Source: Fulvivirga lutea
GTDB lineage: Bacteria; Bacteroidota; Bacteroidia; Cytophagales; Cyclobacteriaceae
Reading direction: 5' to 3'
Length of the DNA stretch: 64,000 bases
Assembly: GCF_017068455.1 (NCBI RefSeq)
Contig: NZ_CP070608.1
Coordinates: 3,904,501-3,968,500 of the forward strand
This document shows positions 42,552 to 51,395 of the stretch, piece by piece. How positions within the stretch are numbered: the first letter of the stretch is position 1; the number at the start of each line of letters is the position of its first letter. A program made the translations under genes and the position numbers. Under the pieces are notes generated by a model. That model was not told the origin of the DNA and made no database searches. It was given only the letters and a program-made list of their open reading frames with translations.

Positions 42552-43595
42552 ATGGCCATAATCAGCAAGAAAAAGAACATTTATAAGATCAGTAAAGCTC
42601 TTAGAGGCTACCTGCTCAAATACGATCGTGAGATTGAGTTACCCATTAATTATCAGGACCTCCTCCGTTATAATAATTCGATTGCTCTGATCGATAATAA
42701 GGGAAAAGATACACTTTGGGAAACGGTTTTTTACCCTCAAGATGAGATGAAGGACATCCACCATAGTGTGAAAACCATTTACGCCATATTAAAAGCCGAT
42801 GGCGATTTATCTGTGATGGAGCATCTTTTTGTTGACCGTATTGATTTATGTGTATTTGGCAATACTCAGCCTTTTAGAATTCGAATTGTCAATCGTATTA
42901 ACGATAACTTCGATTACTTCTACATAAAAAATGCCGATGCATCGCGCGTATATGGTTTAGAGCTTGAGCATTTGCTTTCACCAAACAGGATAAGTTATGT
43001 AGTAAATAAGGAAACCCTTATTGAGGAACACATTGTGGGTATACCGGGCGACCAGTTTATGAAATATCATTTGAATGATAAGAATTTGAATGAAATTCGA
43101 ATCGCTAAAGAGTTTGTAAAATTTAATGAACGCTGTTTTGTTCGCCTATTAGGAGATATGCACTCTAGCAATTTTGTCATTGACATTACGCCAGATTTTG
43201 AAGAAGTAGATTACAGAATTAGGGCCATTGATTTCGATCAGCAATCCTATGAAGGAAGAAAGGCCATTTATCTGCCACAATATTTTAAACAAAACAACCC
43301 ACTCATAAAAATTGGACTTAAATGCATGACACCAGAAACCGTGAAGCAATACCAAAAAGAAGAAAGGTCGTTAATTGCACACAGGTATAAAGCCAGTAAA
43401 GAAAAAACGATTGAGCTTTTACACGCTATGTCGTCAGATAACTTATCTACACCTAAAAATGTGAAATCGCTAGCCAAAGATTTAGCCAAACACTATAAGA
43501 ACGACTCTTTTCTGGAATGCAAAACTATGGGCGAGCTTGTACAGCGAAGTCTTGAAACGGTATTAAATCAAAAGCCTACTTATCAGTTTCCTTAA
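42552..43595 (+). CDS. Kinase-fold protein (aminoglycoside-phosphotransferase/protein-kinase-like)
   Basis: 347 residues, soluble, not a named family to me. Kinase landmarks are in order: a lysine strand DYFYIKNADAS (K126), a helix with glutamates (GLELEHLL, 135-142), a hinge-like LIEEHIVGIPGDQF (156-169), a catalytic-loop form RLLGDMHSSNFVID (198-211; D202, H204, N207), and a metal-site motif RAIDFDQ (224-230). The first 100 residues precede the kinase core and are mixed alpha/beta. It lies 14 bases after the Pycsar-effector-type gene and on the same strand, so they are probably co-transcribed. Substrate unknown. Confidence 0.7.
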   Translation: MAIISKKKNIYKISKALRGYLLKYDREIELPINYQDLLRYNNSIALIDNKGKDTLWETVFYPQDEMKDIHHSVKTIYAILKADGDLSVMEHLFVDRIDLCVFGNTQPFRIRIVNRINDNFDYFYIKNADASRVYGLELEHLLSPNRISYVVNKETLIEEHIVGIPGDQFMKYHLNDKNLNEIRIAKEFVKFNERCFVRLLGDMHSSNFVIDITPDFEEVDYRIRAIDFDQQSYEGRKAIYLPQYFKQNNPLIKIGLKCMTPETVKQYQKEERSLIAHRYKASKEKTIELLHAMSSDNLSTPKNVKSLAKDLAKHYKNDSFLECKTMGELVQRSLETVLNQKPTYQFP

Positions 43596-43609
43596 TATGA
43601 AATATTAAG
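43591..43609 (+). other. AT-rich hairpin over the stop codon of the kinase-fold gene
   Basis: CTTAATAT-gaa-ATATTAAG, a perfect 8-bp stem containing the TAA stop at 43593-43595. No thymine tract follows, so it is a weak terminator at best, but may mark the end of the unit. Confidence 0.35.
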
Positions 43610-43681
43610 TGAAGGTCAGCTCAGAATCTGATTTAGTTCGAGATTCCTGCTCACGGCCTGAATGACAAAAAGAGATTTGGC

Positions 43682-43713
43682 TTGTTTCAAGTAGTATTAT
43701 TCTTCTATTTTTG
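43682..43713 (+). promoter_or_regulatory. Candidate promoter of the PH-like/crcB pair
   Basis: TTG (43682-43684), 21 bases, TATTTTTG (43706-43713), a perfect -7 match. The transcription start would fall at or just before the ATG at 43719, implying a nearly leaderless message. Confidence 0.4.
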
Positions 43714-43718
43714 AATTT

Positions 43719-44162
43719 ATGATCATCGTTAAACCCAAAGTAGGAACACTATTTTCGTTAGGAGTTTTTGTGGCTGCCTGTCTTTCTGTGAGTGGCTATT
43801 CTGTAGGATATGTATTTGGCGCTGAGAAACCAGAATGGTACCACTATGCCCTTTTTCTCATTTTCGGGCCTATAGGGTTAGGTCTTCTTTTTCGTATGAT
43901 TTTCAAATACAAGGTGGTTCGATTTGGTAAAGGGAATGTGATTATCAATTTTCCTACGCGCTTCAATGAAAAAATATACGACTTGAATGATGTGAAAATG
44001 TGGCATGAGACCACCATTAAAACTGCCGGTGGAAAATATAAGGAACTCGAAATATTGTTTGAGGATCAAAAACGGCTCAGCCTTTCTATGCAGGAGCACA
44101 CCGAATACCCTAAAGTGATTACCTATCTAAAAAAGAAAATCGCTAAAAGAGAGAAGAAATGA
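43719..44162 (+). CDS. Small membrane protein with bacterial PH-like domain
   Basis: 147 residues. Two membrane helices (about 10-28 and 42-62) are followed by a beta-rich soluble domain of about 80 residues (VVRFGKGNVIINFPTRFNEK, DVKMWHETTIKTAG, LEILFEDQKRLSLS, then a C-terminal helix). This order resembles bacterial PH (bPH2-like) domains behind a membrane anchor. Function unknown. Its stop overlaps the crcB start by 4 bases (ATGA), so the two are co-translated. Confidence 0.7.
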   Translation: MIIVKPKVGTLFSLGVFVAACLSVSGYSVGYVFGAEKPEWYHYALFLIFGPIGLGLLFRMIFKYKVVRFGKGNVIINFPTRFNEKIYDLNDVKMWHETTIKTAGGKYKELEILFEDQKRLSLSMQEHTEYPKVITYLKKKIAKREKK

Positions 44163-44527
44163 TAAAGAATATTCTGTTGGTTGGATTAGGCGGTTTTATT
44201 GGAAGCACCTTGCGCTACGTTACTTATTTATTCATTGATAAGCGCTTTGAACTGACATTCCCTCTCTCCACTTTTACAGTAAATATTATTGGCAGTTTTT
44301 TACTAGGAATAATTATGAGTTTAGCTGCCAAAGATCTTCTTAACGAACCTATGAGATTATTACTGGCTGTAGGTATCTGCGGAAGCTTTACTACTTTCTC
44401 TACCTTCGCCTTGGAAAACCTTAACCTTTTGTCTGGTAAAGAAGTGTTTACCTCATTTCTTTACATTGCTGCGAGTGTTGTTCTTGGAATTGGAGCTGCG
44501 TTTGCCGGACAGCTGATTGTGAAGTAA
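44159..44527 (+). CDS. crcB: Fluoride efflux channel CrcB/FluC
   Basis: 122 residues and four membrane helices, the full length of a Fluc subunit. Family motifs are present: GGFIGSTLRYVTYLF, the pore helix with TFTVNIIGSFLLGI (Asn of the fluoride path), and GICGSFTTFSTFALE, including the phenylalanine/serine/threonine track and the central sodium-site region. Fluc channels are dual-topology dimers that let fluoride leave the cell. No fluoride riboswitch is seen upstream; it follows a PH-like membrane gene with a 4-base overlap. Confidence 0.94.
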   Translation: MIKNILLVGLGGFIGSTLRYVTYLFIDKRFELTFPLSTFTVNIIGSFLLGIIMSLAAKDLLNEPMRLLLAVGICGSFTTFSTFALENLNLLSGKEVFTSFLYIAASVVLGIGAAFAGQLIVK

Positions 44528-44596
44528 CAAGCTTTTAGTTCCAAGCTACAAGCTAAAATTTTGAATGAAAACTTGAAGCTTGAAGCTTGTTACTTG
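44521..44596. repeat. Long imperfect inverted repeat between crcB and the M42 peptidase gene
   Basis: GAAGTAACAAGCTT (44521-44534) pairs with AAGCTTGTTACTTG (44583-44596) at 13 of 14 positions, and the space between holds further CAAGCT/AAGCTTG copies that can pair inside. The unit is built on the word AAGCTT/CTTGAAG. It straddles the crcB stop and lies between convergent genes, so it may serve as terminator. It also looks like the dispersed palindromic repeats known from Bacteroidota. Confidence 0.55.
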
Positions 44597-44611
44597 CGCC
44601 TTGAAGCTTAA

Positions 44612-45661
44612 TTACCTATGCTCCCAATCGTATTTATCTAATTCCTCCAGGCATACTTTTAGCAACTTAATACCACCATCAATATCTTCTTTATGTGCCA
44701 TTTCAATTACCTGATGCAAATGTCTTGTTGGGATGGATACTGCTCCGGAAATAGCTCCATCTTTACCCATTCTTTGAATGCCTGCTGTATCTGTTCCACC
44801 AGCAGTAAGTAACTCTGGTTGCCATTTTATCTTCTTCTTATCAGCAGTCTTTTTCATGTAGTCAATCATTCGGTAATCGCAAATGGTACTTGCATCCATA
44901 ATTTTGATAGCTGCCCCCTCACCTAAAGATGTTACTTTTTCATGCGCTGCCGCTCCTGGTAAATCAAAGGCGATTGTAGTATCTAAACCAAAACCAAAAG
45001 TTGGATTTATACTGTGGGCTGCCACATTAGCTCCTCGAATGCCCACCTCCTCCTGCACTGTAAATACTCCATATACATCATAAGGTACATTTTTAAGCTT
45101 TCTTAACGTCTCGATTAATATAAATACAGAAACGCGGTTATCAATCGATTTACAGTTCACACAGTCGCCCATTTCTATCAGCTCACGCTCTCTGGTAATC
45201 GGATCGCCAACTCCAACAATCTTCTCGACCTCCTCCTTTTTCATCCCCAGATCAATGTAATAATCTTTAATCTTCGGCATTCTATTACGCTCTTCTGGAC
45301 TCATCACATGAATAGGTTTGGTACCCATAACACCTATTACATCTTTCTTACCGTGAATTACCACGCGTTGTGCCGTGAGGGTTTTGGGATCGAAACCACC
45401 CAATGTTGTGAATCGCACAAAGCCCTTATCATCTACATGTGTAACTATAAAACCTATTTCATCCATGTGCGCACCTACCATGGCAGATTTTTCAGAAGAT
45501 TTTCCTTTTTTCAAAGCAATCACATTACCCATATTGTCCACCTTTACTGAGTCAACTAATGGAGTAACTTCATCGATGATAATCTTTCTGATTTTGCTCT
45601 CATATCCGGGCACACCGGGCGCTTCACATATTTTCTTAAGTAGTTTTACGTTAATAGCCAT
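44612..45661 (-). CDS. M42-family zinc aminopeptidase (glutamyl aminopeptidase/FrvX type)
   Basis: 349 residues, soluble. The dinuclear metal site and catalytic residues are intact: VGAHMDEIGF (His, Asp), NCKSIDNRV, VFTVQEEVGIRGANVA (catalytic and metal glutamates), GLDTTIA, and the C-terminal PTRHLHQVIEM histidine. The inserted domain that makes the tetrahedral dodecamer lies at about 68-165. M42 enzymes trim the N-terminal residue of peptides and are called TET peptidases or, mistakenly, endoglucanases. It is monocistronic. Confidence 0.93.
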   Translation of the reverse strand: MAINVKLLKKICEAPGVPGYESKIRKIIIDEVTPLVDSVKVDNMGNVIALKKGKSSEKSAMVGAHMDEIGFIVTHVDDKGFVRFTTLGGFDPKTLTAQRVVIHGKKDVIGVMGTKPIHVMSPEERNRMPKIKDYYIDLGMKKEEVEKIVGVGDPITRERELIEMGDCVNCKSIDNRVSVFILIETLRKLKNVPYDVYGVFTVQEEVGIRGANVAAHSINPTFGFGLDTTIAFDLPGAAAHEKVTSLGEGAAIKIMDASTICDYRMIDYMKKTADKKKIKWQPELLTAGGTDTAGIQRMGKDGAISGAVSIPTRHLHQVIEMAHKEDIDGGIKLLKVCLEELDKYDWEHR

Positions 45662-45755
45662 ATAGATTCGATTAATGAATGTCGAAGATAAGTATAATGA
45701 GTAAAATTATTCGATTTTTGCCCCACAACTAAAACATCAGTATTAAATCAGTTCT

Positions 45756-48077
45756 ATGGCTAAAAAAGGAAAAGAAAAGAAACGCTCACTTCTCTCCTAT
45801 CTCTTACGTTTTATTGGTGTTATAGTATTCTCCGGGCTGAGTCTGGCTATCATTTTTGTACTATTAATTAAGGCTGGGTATTTCGGTGCACTGCCTTCAG
45901 AATCATCCTTACAAAACATTAAGAACAACATTGCTACAGAAGTGTACAGCTCTGATGGCGTTTTGCTTGGGCGATTTTTTGTTCAGGAGCGTAATCCTAC
46001 CTCTTATGAAAATATTTCACCCCATGTGATTAATGCGCTGGTGGCCACTGAAGATGCCCGCTTTTATGAGCATAAAGGTGTTGACCCGCGCAGCCTTTTG
46101 CGTGTAGTAATAAAGACTGTAATTCTACAAGACAGAAGCGGTGGTGGTGGAAGCACCATTAGTCAGCAGCTGGCAAAAAACATGTTTCCAAGAGAAATCA
46201 ATACGAAATTTGATATTGCTGTTACTAAAATTAAAGAAGCCCTCATCGCATTTCAGCTTGAAAGCAGCTACAGTAAAGAAGAAATTCTTGAGTTGTATTT
46301 AAATACTGTTCCATTTGGAGAAAATATTTATGGTATTGAACTCGCGGCTCAGCGATTTTTCAACAAAAAGGCAAAAGAGCTGGAAATTCAAGAGGCTGCA
46401 GTTTTGGTTGGTATGCTTAAGGCAAACCACACGTATAACCCACGACTTTTTCCTGATAAATCACAGCAGCGCAGAAATGTAGTGATGAGTCAGATGGTGA
46501 AATACGACTATTTATCTGAAGAGAAATATGATTCACTAAAAACCCTTCCTGTTGAAATTGATTACAATCGAATTTCACCACAAAGTGGATTGGCCACTTA
46601 TTTTAGGGCCTTCATTAGACCTGAACTGGAGAAGTGGGCCGAGGAGAACGAAAAACCGGACGGAACGAATTACAATATTTATGCTGATGGGCTAAAGATT
46701 TACACCACCATTGATTCTCGTATTCAGGAAGCAGCTGAAGCCTCGATGAGTCGTAATATGGCCTACTTGCAAGAACAGTTTGATAATCATTGGTCTACTA
46801 GTAAGCCTTGGAGTTCTGAGAAAAGTATTTTGGATGATGCCATTAAAAGATCCTCGACATATAAAAACTTAAAGAAAAAAGGTCTCAATCATTCTGAGAT
46901 ACTAAAAACATTGAAAGCAAAGCATCCAACGGATGTATTTACCCATGACGGAATGCAAGAGAAGAACCTATCTTCTATTGATTCATTGGCTCACTATTTA
47001 ATGATTTTACAATCTGGCTTAGTGGCAATGGACCCTACGAATGGACATATAAAAGCATGGGTAGGCGGTATTGACTTCAGCCAGTTTCAGTATGACCATG
47101 TTCTCAAAGCCAAAAGACAAGTAGGCTCTACCTTTAAACCTTTCGTATATGCTGCCGCTCTCGAAAAAGGTATAGATCCTTGTGACCATATATCTGCATC
47201 GAGAACTGTTTACAAAAATTTGGAAGATTGGACGCCCGGTAATGCTGATGACAGTGAAAATGTGATGAAATATTCATTTACGGGTGCATTAGCAAAATCA
47301 GTAAATACAGTAACAATAAAATTAGTTGAAAAAGTAGGCGTAGATGAAGTAGTTGAAACAGCTCAGCGAATGGGTATTGATGAAAAATTGCCTTCAGTAC
47401 CTTCGGTGGCTTTAGGAACTGCCAGCATACCCTTGCTAGAAATGACCAAGGCGTATTGCACATTCGCTAATGGTGGTTTAACTGTACAACCTGTATTCTT
47501 AAAAGAAATTAAGGACTATAACGGAACTAGCTTGTACAAAGTAGAAACTCCAAGCCCACAGCGAGCGATTCAGCAACAAACTGCACAATTGATGAATCAT
47601 ATGCTTAAAGCAGTGGTGGATGAAGGAACTGCTTCCTCTGCAAGATGGAAGTACAATTTAACGAATGACGTTGCAGGTAAAACTGGCACCACACAATCGA
47701 ATGCCGATGGTTGGTTTATTGGCTATAACCCTAAGTTGGTCGTTGGTGTATGGGTGGGGGCTGATGATCCCAGAATAAGATTTCGTACTACCGCTCTGGG
47801 CAGCGGTGGTCACATGGCGCTACCCATTTTTGTAGGCATGTTTAAAGACATGAATAAAGTATCTGCGTTAAACTCAATTACATCTGCCAAGTTCCCGACA
47901 TTATCTGATGACCTGCTATCTGTAGTTGAATGTGAGAGTGAGAAAGAGGATAAGAACTTTTTACAAAAAGTGTTGGGTATTGACAAAAAAGACAAAGCAA
48001 AGACCAAAGAATTTGGTGAAGAAAAGAAAGGTTTCTTTAAGAAGTTGAAAGACGTTTTTAAGAAGAAGAATGAGTAG
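45756..48077 (+). CDS. Class A penicillin-binding protein (PBP1A type)
   Basis: 773 residues. A short cytoplasmic tail and one membrane helix (about 14-38) are followed by a GT51 glycosyltransferase domain with EDARFYEHKGVDPRSLLRV and GGSTISQQLAKN. The transpeptidase domain has STFKPFVY (active serine), SVNT and KTGTTQSNADGW. A Lys/Glu-rich tail ends the protein. It polymerises lipid II and cross-links peptides in the periplasm. Length and motif order are normal. It stands alone, convergent with the membrane protein gene at 48078. Confidence 0.96.
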   Translation: MAKKGKEKKRSLLSYLLRFIGVIVFSGLSLAIIFVLLIKAGYFGALPSESSLQNIKNNIATEVYSSDGVLLGRFFVQERNPTSYENISPHVINALVATEDARFYEHKGVDPRSLLRVVIKTVILQDRSGGGGSTISQQLAKNMFPREINTKFDIAVTKIKEALIAFQLESSYSKEEILELYLNTVPFGENIYGIELAAQRFFNKKAKELEIQEAAVLVGMLKANHTYNPRLFPDKSQQRRNVVMSQMVKYDYLSEEKYDSLKTLPVEIDYNRISPQSGLATYFRAFIRPELEKWAEENEKPDGTNYNIYADGLKIYTTIDSRIQEAAEASMSRNMAYLQEQFDNHWSTSKPWSSEKSILDDAIKRSSTYKNLKKKGLNHSEILKTLKAKHPTDVFTHDGMQEKNLSSIDSLAHYLMILQSGLVAMDPTNGHIKAWVGGIDFSQFQYDHVLKAKRQVGSTFKPFVYAAALEKGIDPCDHISASRTVYKNLEDWTPGNADDSENVMKYSFTGALAKSVNTVTIKLVEKVGVDEVVETAQRMGIDEKLPSVPSVALGTASIPLLEMTKAYCTFANGGLTVQPVFLKEIKDYNGTSLYKVETPSPQRAIQQQTAQLMNHMLKAVVDEGTASSARWKYNLTNDVAGKTGTTQSNADGWFIGYNPKLVVGVWVGADDPRIRFRTTALGSGGHMALPIFVGMFKDMNKVSALNSITSAKFPTLSDDLLSVVECESEKEDKNFLQKVLGIDKKDKAKTKEFGEEKKGFFKKLKDVFKKKNE

Positions 48078-49511
48078 TTACCTCCAATATCTTTCTTTAA
48101 ATTCTTTCTCGATATCTACCAAAATTTCATTTTCCTTTAATGGCTGCCCTCCATATACCTCGACCCTAACATTTTCTCTGATTTTCTCATCCAGGGCCAT
48201 TTTAACAATAGGAATTGGCACCCAATCTGAAGAAGTTGAAAATCTTCCAAATTCATCAGTCACAACTCGTTTGATATAGCCCATCTCCGCCAATGAGTTC
48301 ATTGAGGCTGGTTTGATATAAACCATAGATTTATCATCAGAAATTTTAGATACTTCAGATTTCACTATTTCAAATTCAGCTGTTTGAATAGAAATAAACC
48401 CATGATTTATATTGTAGTAAGCTGAAAAAATAGAGCCAATCATGAGAAGACTAATGGATACGAGTTGAAGCTTAAATGAACAATTCTTCAACCCATTACT
48501 TAAAGCAAATATGATATGAATGATCACGAGCAAAAACAGCGTACTCATTGATCGAAACGAAATCCATTTATCTAATGAAATAACATTAGGCAACATAGAA
48601 AACACAAAGAATACAGATGCAATGGTTATTGTTATTGCTACATTTTTGGATCTCAATTTTGATGAAAATGTTTTGATGTCTATATAGTTGATTATGATAA
48701 CTATTAAAGAAAATGCCGCAATAACTTTCATCCAGGTTCTTGATACGAAAATAAGGTTATAACTGAGTGACTTCTTTAATGGACCGGCTATAAAATGTAG
48801 AACGTCATAGACTATATTATACTCAATCCCACCTCTTTCTAATGGTTTTAAATCAAGACCGAATAGGTAAAATTTGTATGTAATAAAGTAAAATACATAT
48901 GTGACTACATGCACGATAAGAGGCTTCAAAAGAATTTGTGAATCACGGTTAGTTAACCACTTTATAAAAACTGGGATTATAAAAAAAGTAAAAGCAGGCT
49001 GATAGAGGTTCAACGCTACAATTCCAAGAGTTATGCTAACGAAAACTGAAGTATTACTCTTAAACTCAACAGCTATATATCCGGCAATTAATGCAATAAG
49101 CAAAGCCCATGATACCTGAAAGGTGGCCGCCCAAATAATGATAATATTGAATGACGGACTGCAGGCAAACAAAACAGTGATGGCTAACGCATAAATATTC
49201 TCAACTTTGTAAAACCTTAAAACTTGGTATAAGACTGTTAATAATATAAAGCCCCCAAACAATGAAAAAAGACGAACATATTTTAGATGTTCTACTAGAC
49301 TGAGTTGGCTAAATATTGATTTTATTAAAACTCCGTAAAGCAGTCTTCCTCCTTGTATGAATACATTGATGAAGTTGTCATTTTTAGCGTTTAAAATGAA
49401 CTCATACACATCAGTATAAGCATAGGTATTCAGGATGCCCCAGAAAAGGACCAGAATTAGAATAAAGAGGATAAATATTGAAAAAAGGTAATCTTTATTG
49501 ATTGCTTTCAT
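48078..49511 (-). CDS. Polytopic membrane protein, GT-C glycosyltransferase-like
   Basis: 477 residues with about eleven membrane helices and a C-terminal soluble tail of about 95 residues (VYIKPASMNSLAEMGYIKRV). The first periplasmic loop has acidic and arginine residues (YTDVYEFILNAKN, GGRLLYG) as in GT-C enzymes that use polyprenyl-phosphate sugars; the resemblance to phage GtrII-like glucosyltransferases is by eye. It could modify a lipid or surface glycan. There is no glycan cluster around it. Base composition is a little more A/T-rich than its neighbours. Confidence 0.6.
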   Translation of the reverse strand: MKAINKDYLFSIFILFILILVLFWGILNTYAYTDVYEFILNAKNDNFINVFIQGGRLLYGVLIKSIFSQLSLVEHLKYVRLFSLFGGFILLTVLYQVLRFYKVENIYALAITVLFACSPSFNIIIIWAATFQVSWALLIALIAGYIAVEFKSNTSVFVSITLGIVALNLYQPAFTFFIIPVFIKWLTNRDSQILLKPLIVHVVTYVFYFITYKFYLFGLDLKPLERGGIEYNIVYDVLHFIAGPLKKSLSYNLIFVSRTWMKVIAAFSLIVIIINYIDIKTFSSKLRSKNVAITITIASVFFVFSMLPNVISLDKWISFRSMSTLFLLVIIHIIFALSNGLKNCSFKLQLVSISLLMIGSIFSAYYNINHGFISIQTAEFEIVKSEVSKISDDKSMVYIKPASMNSLAEMGYIKRVVTDEFGRFSTSSDWVPIPIVKMALDEKIRENVRVEVYGGQPLKENEILVDIEKEFKERYWR

Positions 49512-49648
49512 TCAGGATTGAGTGTATTGCGAGTGTAGGGTCGAAGGTATTAATTGTTGGTTTTATTTATATCATATCCATTGTATAATATCTACATTAA
49601 TCTCGTGTGGTCCCACTTTTACTCGTAGTAGTTCTTCATAATTAAACG

Positions 49649-50743
49649 CTATTCATTAATTGATTTCAAATACTCCTTTGGAGTTAGACCCGCTATCTTT
49701 TTAAAAATCCTGAAGAATGAACTTGAACTCTTAAAACCAAACTCTTCTGCTACAGCAACCAGAGTTAAGTGCTTATATTCTTCTTTACCAATATTGGCCT
49801 TCAATGCCTCTACACGATGAGTATTGACCAAATCAAAAAATGATTGGTTGAGCTTATGATTTATAGATTGCGAAATGTGATGAGATGGTATCCTCAATTC
49901 ATTAGAAACGTCTTTCAATCTCAAGTCTGCATTCTTATAAACACTTTCTTTCGCGATATGTAAAACCACCTGATCTACTATTTCAGACATACGAGCATCG
50001 GTAAGGCCACTTGAAATGTATTTTTCAATAGTGTCCGTTCCTTCAATTGGCTTTTCTGACCATGAGTAATAAGTTGTGAGGTGAATGAGCATTGAGAGTG
50101 TAATGTAAATGATTGGCGAGTAATTCCACCCGGGAACAATCACTTTCAAATCAACTAACAAATAATAGATTAGTCCTACAAAACAGAAAATCAGCATCAG
50201 CTGAATAACCTTACCTATATACTCATAATTGATAATATTAGAATCTGAGGAGAACTCTTTAAGCTCTTTTTGACCCGACCTCAAGATTCTTAGTGACAAC
50301 ATAGCATAGAATAAGAAATGCAACTGGTATAAGTAATGATGCGGATCAATTGTGTAAACCTCTGGTTCCCAAAAATTGATAAAAGTATGAATCCGCTCTT
50401 GTGCTGGTCTTAAATAGAATGGGAACAGGTAAATGTAAAAAACTACAAAAGGAAATAAGTGAAACCAATCTATGCGCTCTAAACGTCTGCCAATATGCCT
50501 CTTGATGAAAAGATAAAACGCAGGCCCAATAACATACCAAACCGGTGGAAAGGCCCAAATAAACTGCGGATAGTCATAAAACCAACCATAGTGTTCATAC
50601 ATGTAAACCAGAATAAGCAAAGAGATAGCAGCCAGTGCAATTCCTAAAAAAGGCCTTCGGATTTTCATAAAAGCATATAACGCACTTAGAAAACCCTGTA
50701 CAACACTATAGGACAATATGATGGCAATCAAATTGGGATTCAC
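49649..50743 (-). CDS. Membrane-anchored AraC-family transcriptional regulator
   Basis: 364 residues. Seven hydrophobic helices fill the first 230 residues (LIAIILSYSVVQGFLSALY to YIGKVIQLMLIFCFVGLIYY and onward). A soluble AraC domain follows: LRLKDVSNELRIPSHHIS, HRVEALKANIGKE, VAVAEEFGFKSSSSFFRIFK and the ending TPKEYLKSINE. The layout is the same as in the partial gene at 1-911. It lies divergently from a small secreted protein gene (50854), which may be its target. The membrane ligand is unknown. Confidence 0.92.
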   Translation of the reverse strand: MNPNLIAIILSYSVVQGFLSALYAFMKIRRPFLGIALAAISLLILVYMYEHYGWFYDYPQFIWAFPPVWYVIGPAFYLFIKRHIGRRLERIDWFHLFPFVVFYIYLFPFYLRPAQERIHTFINFWEPEVYTIDPHHYLYQLHFLFYAMLSLRILRSGQKELKEFSSDSNIINYEYIGKVIQLMLIFCFVGLIYYLLVDLKVIVPGWNYSPIIYITLSMLIHLTTYYSWSEKPIEGTDTIEKYISSGLTDARMSEIVDQVVLHIAKESVYKNADLRLKDVSNELRIPSHHISQSINHKLNQSFFDLVNTHRVEALKANIGKEEYKHLTLVAVAEEFGFKSSSSFFRIFKKIAGLTPKEYLKSINE

Positions 50744-50853
50744 AGGCCAATCTTAGCATTTTCTCCTATTTAATCAAATGGGATTAGTTACAATCAATTA
50801 AAAATCACCCATTTAGGGAAGAGCCATATCATTGTTAAAAAACGAAATTAACG

Positions 50854-51357
50854 ATGAAGAAATCTTTAGTAATAGTACTACTTGTAATCAGTTGTGATGC
50901 TCTTCAGGCACAAGAGAATCTATGGATATTAGGAGAGTGGAAAGGCACTAATAAATCACTCCGACTGGATGGTAGTGGCGAGTATGATGTATTAGAAGAT
51001 CTAACCTTAAAAGTAACTCCAACATTGGAAGGTTTTGGACATAATGCCTTATGGTACAAACAAGACGGCTCATTCTTAGGAGCATCAATCAGAACCTACC
51101 AAAATGATTCTATTTGGACTAACCATTGGTTGAATATGCCTGATCAGTTATTAGGTGATTCCATTCTCTGGCATGTGGAAAAAAATGCTTTTAGATACGA
51201 ATCATCCGGTGAAGATAATTTTGGCGTATTTGAGATAAAACGAGTCCACGAATATGATCCTAAGTCAGAAGTTTATACCTACAAGCACACTCGCAAATAT
51301 GAAGGCCGTAGTTCGTGGTTAATCATTGATGAATTCGAAATGAAACGAATAAAGTAA
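50854..51357 (+). CDS. Small secreted protein, lipocalin-like
   Basis: 167 residues with a signal peptide (ends LQAQ). The mature part is almost all beta: LWILGEWKGTNKSLR, VLEDLTLKVTPTLEGFGHN, NAFRYESSGED, and a last strand DEFEMKRIK. The start WxxGxW with antiparallel strands and the Trp-Gly pattern recalls DUF6265/DUF1579-like calycin barrels that bind small hydrophobic molecules. Function unknown. It is divergent from the membrane AraC regulator with a 110-base gap. Confidence 0.72.
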   Translation: MKKSLVIVLLVISCDALQAQENLWILGEWKGTNKSLRLDGSGEYDVLEDLTLKVTPTLEGFGHNALWYKQDGSFLGASIRTYQNDSIWTNHWLNMPDQLLGDSILWHVEKNAFRYESSGEDNFGVFEIKRVHEYDPKSEVYTYKHTRKYEGRSSWLIIDEFEMKRIK

Positions 51358-51395
51358 ATCCTTTAAAAGCTGAACGGATAAAAATATAGATTTAC

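Noticed and set aside
41353-43595. A complete Pycsar anti-phage system
   Set aside because: No pyrimidine cyclase gene is adjacent and the HD half is degenerate, so only an effector-type protein is claimed.
43596-43718. Fluoride riboswitch before the crcB unit
   Set aside because: The conserved GATGG and CCTACT-type blocks of the crcB motif are not present, and crcB is second in its unit.
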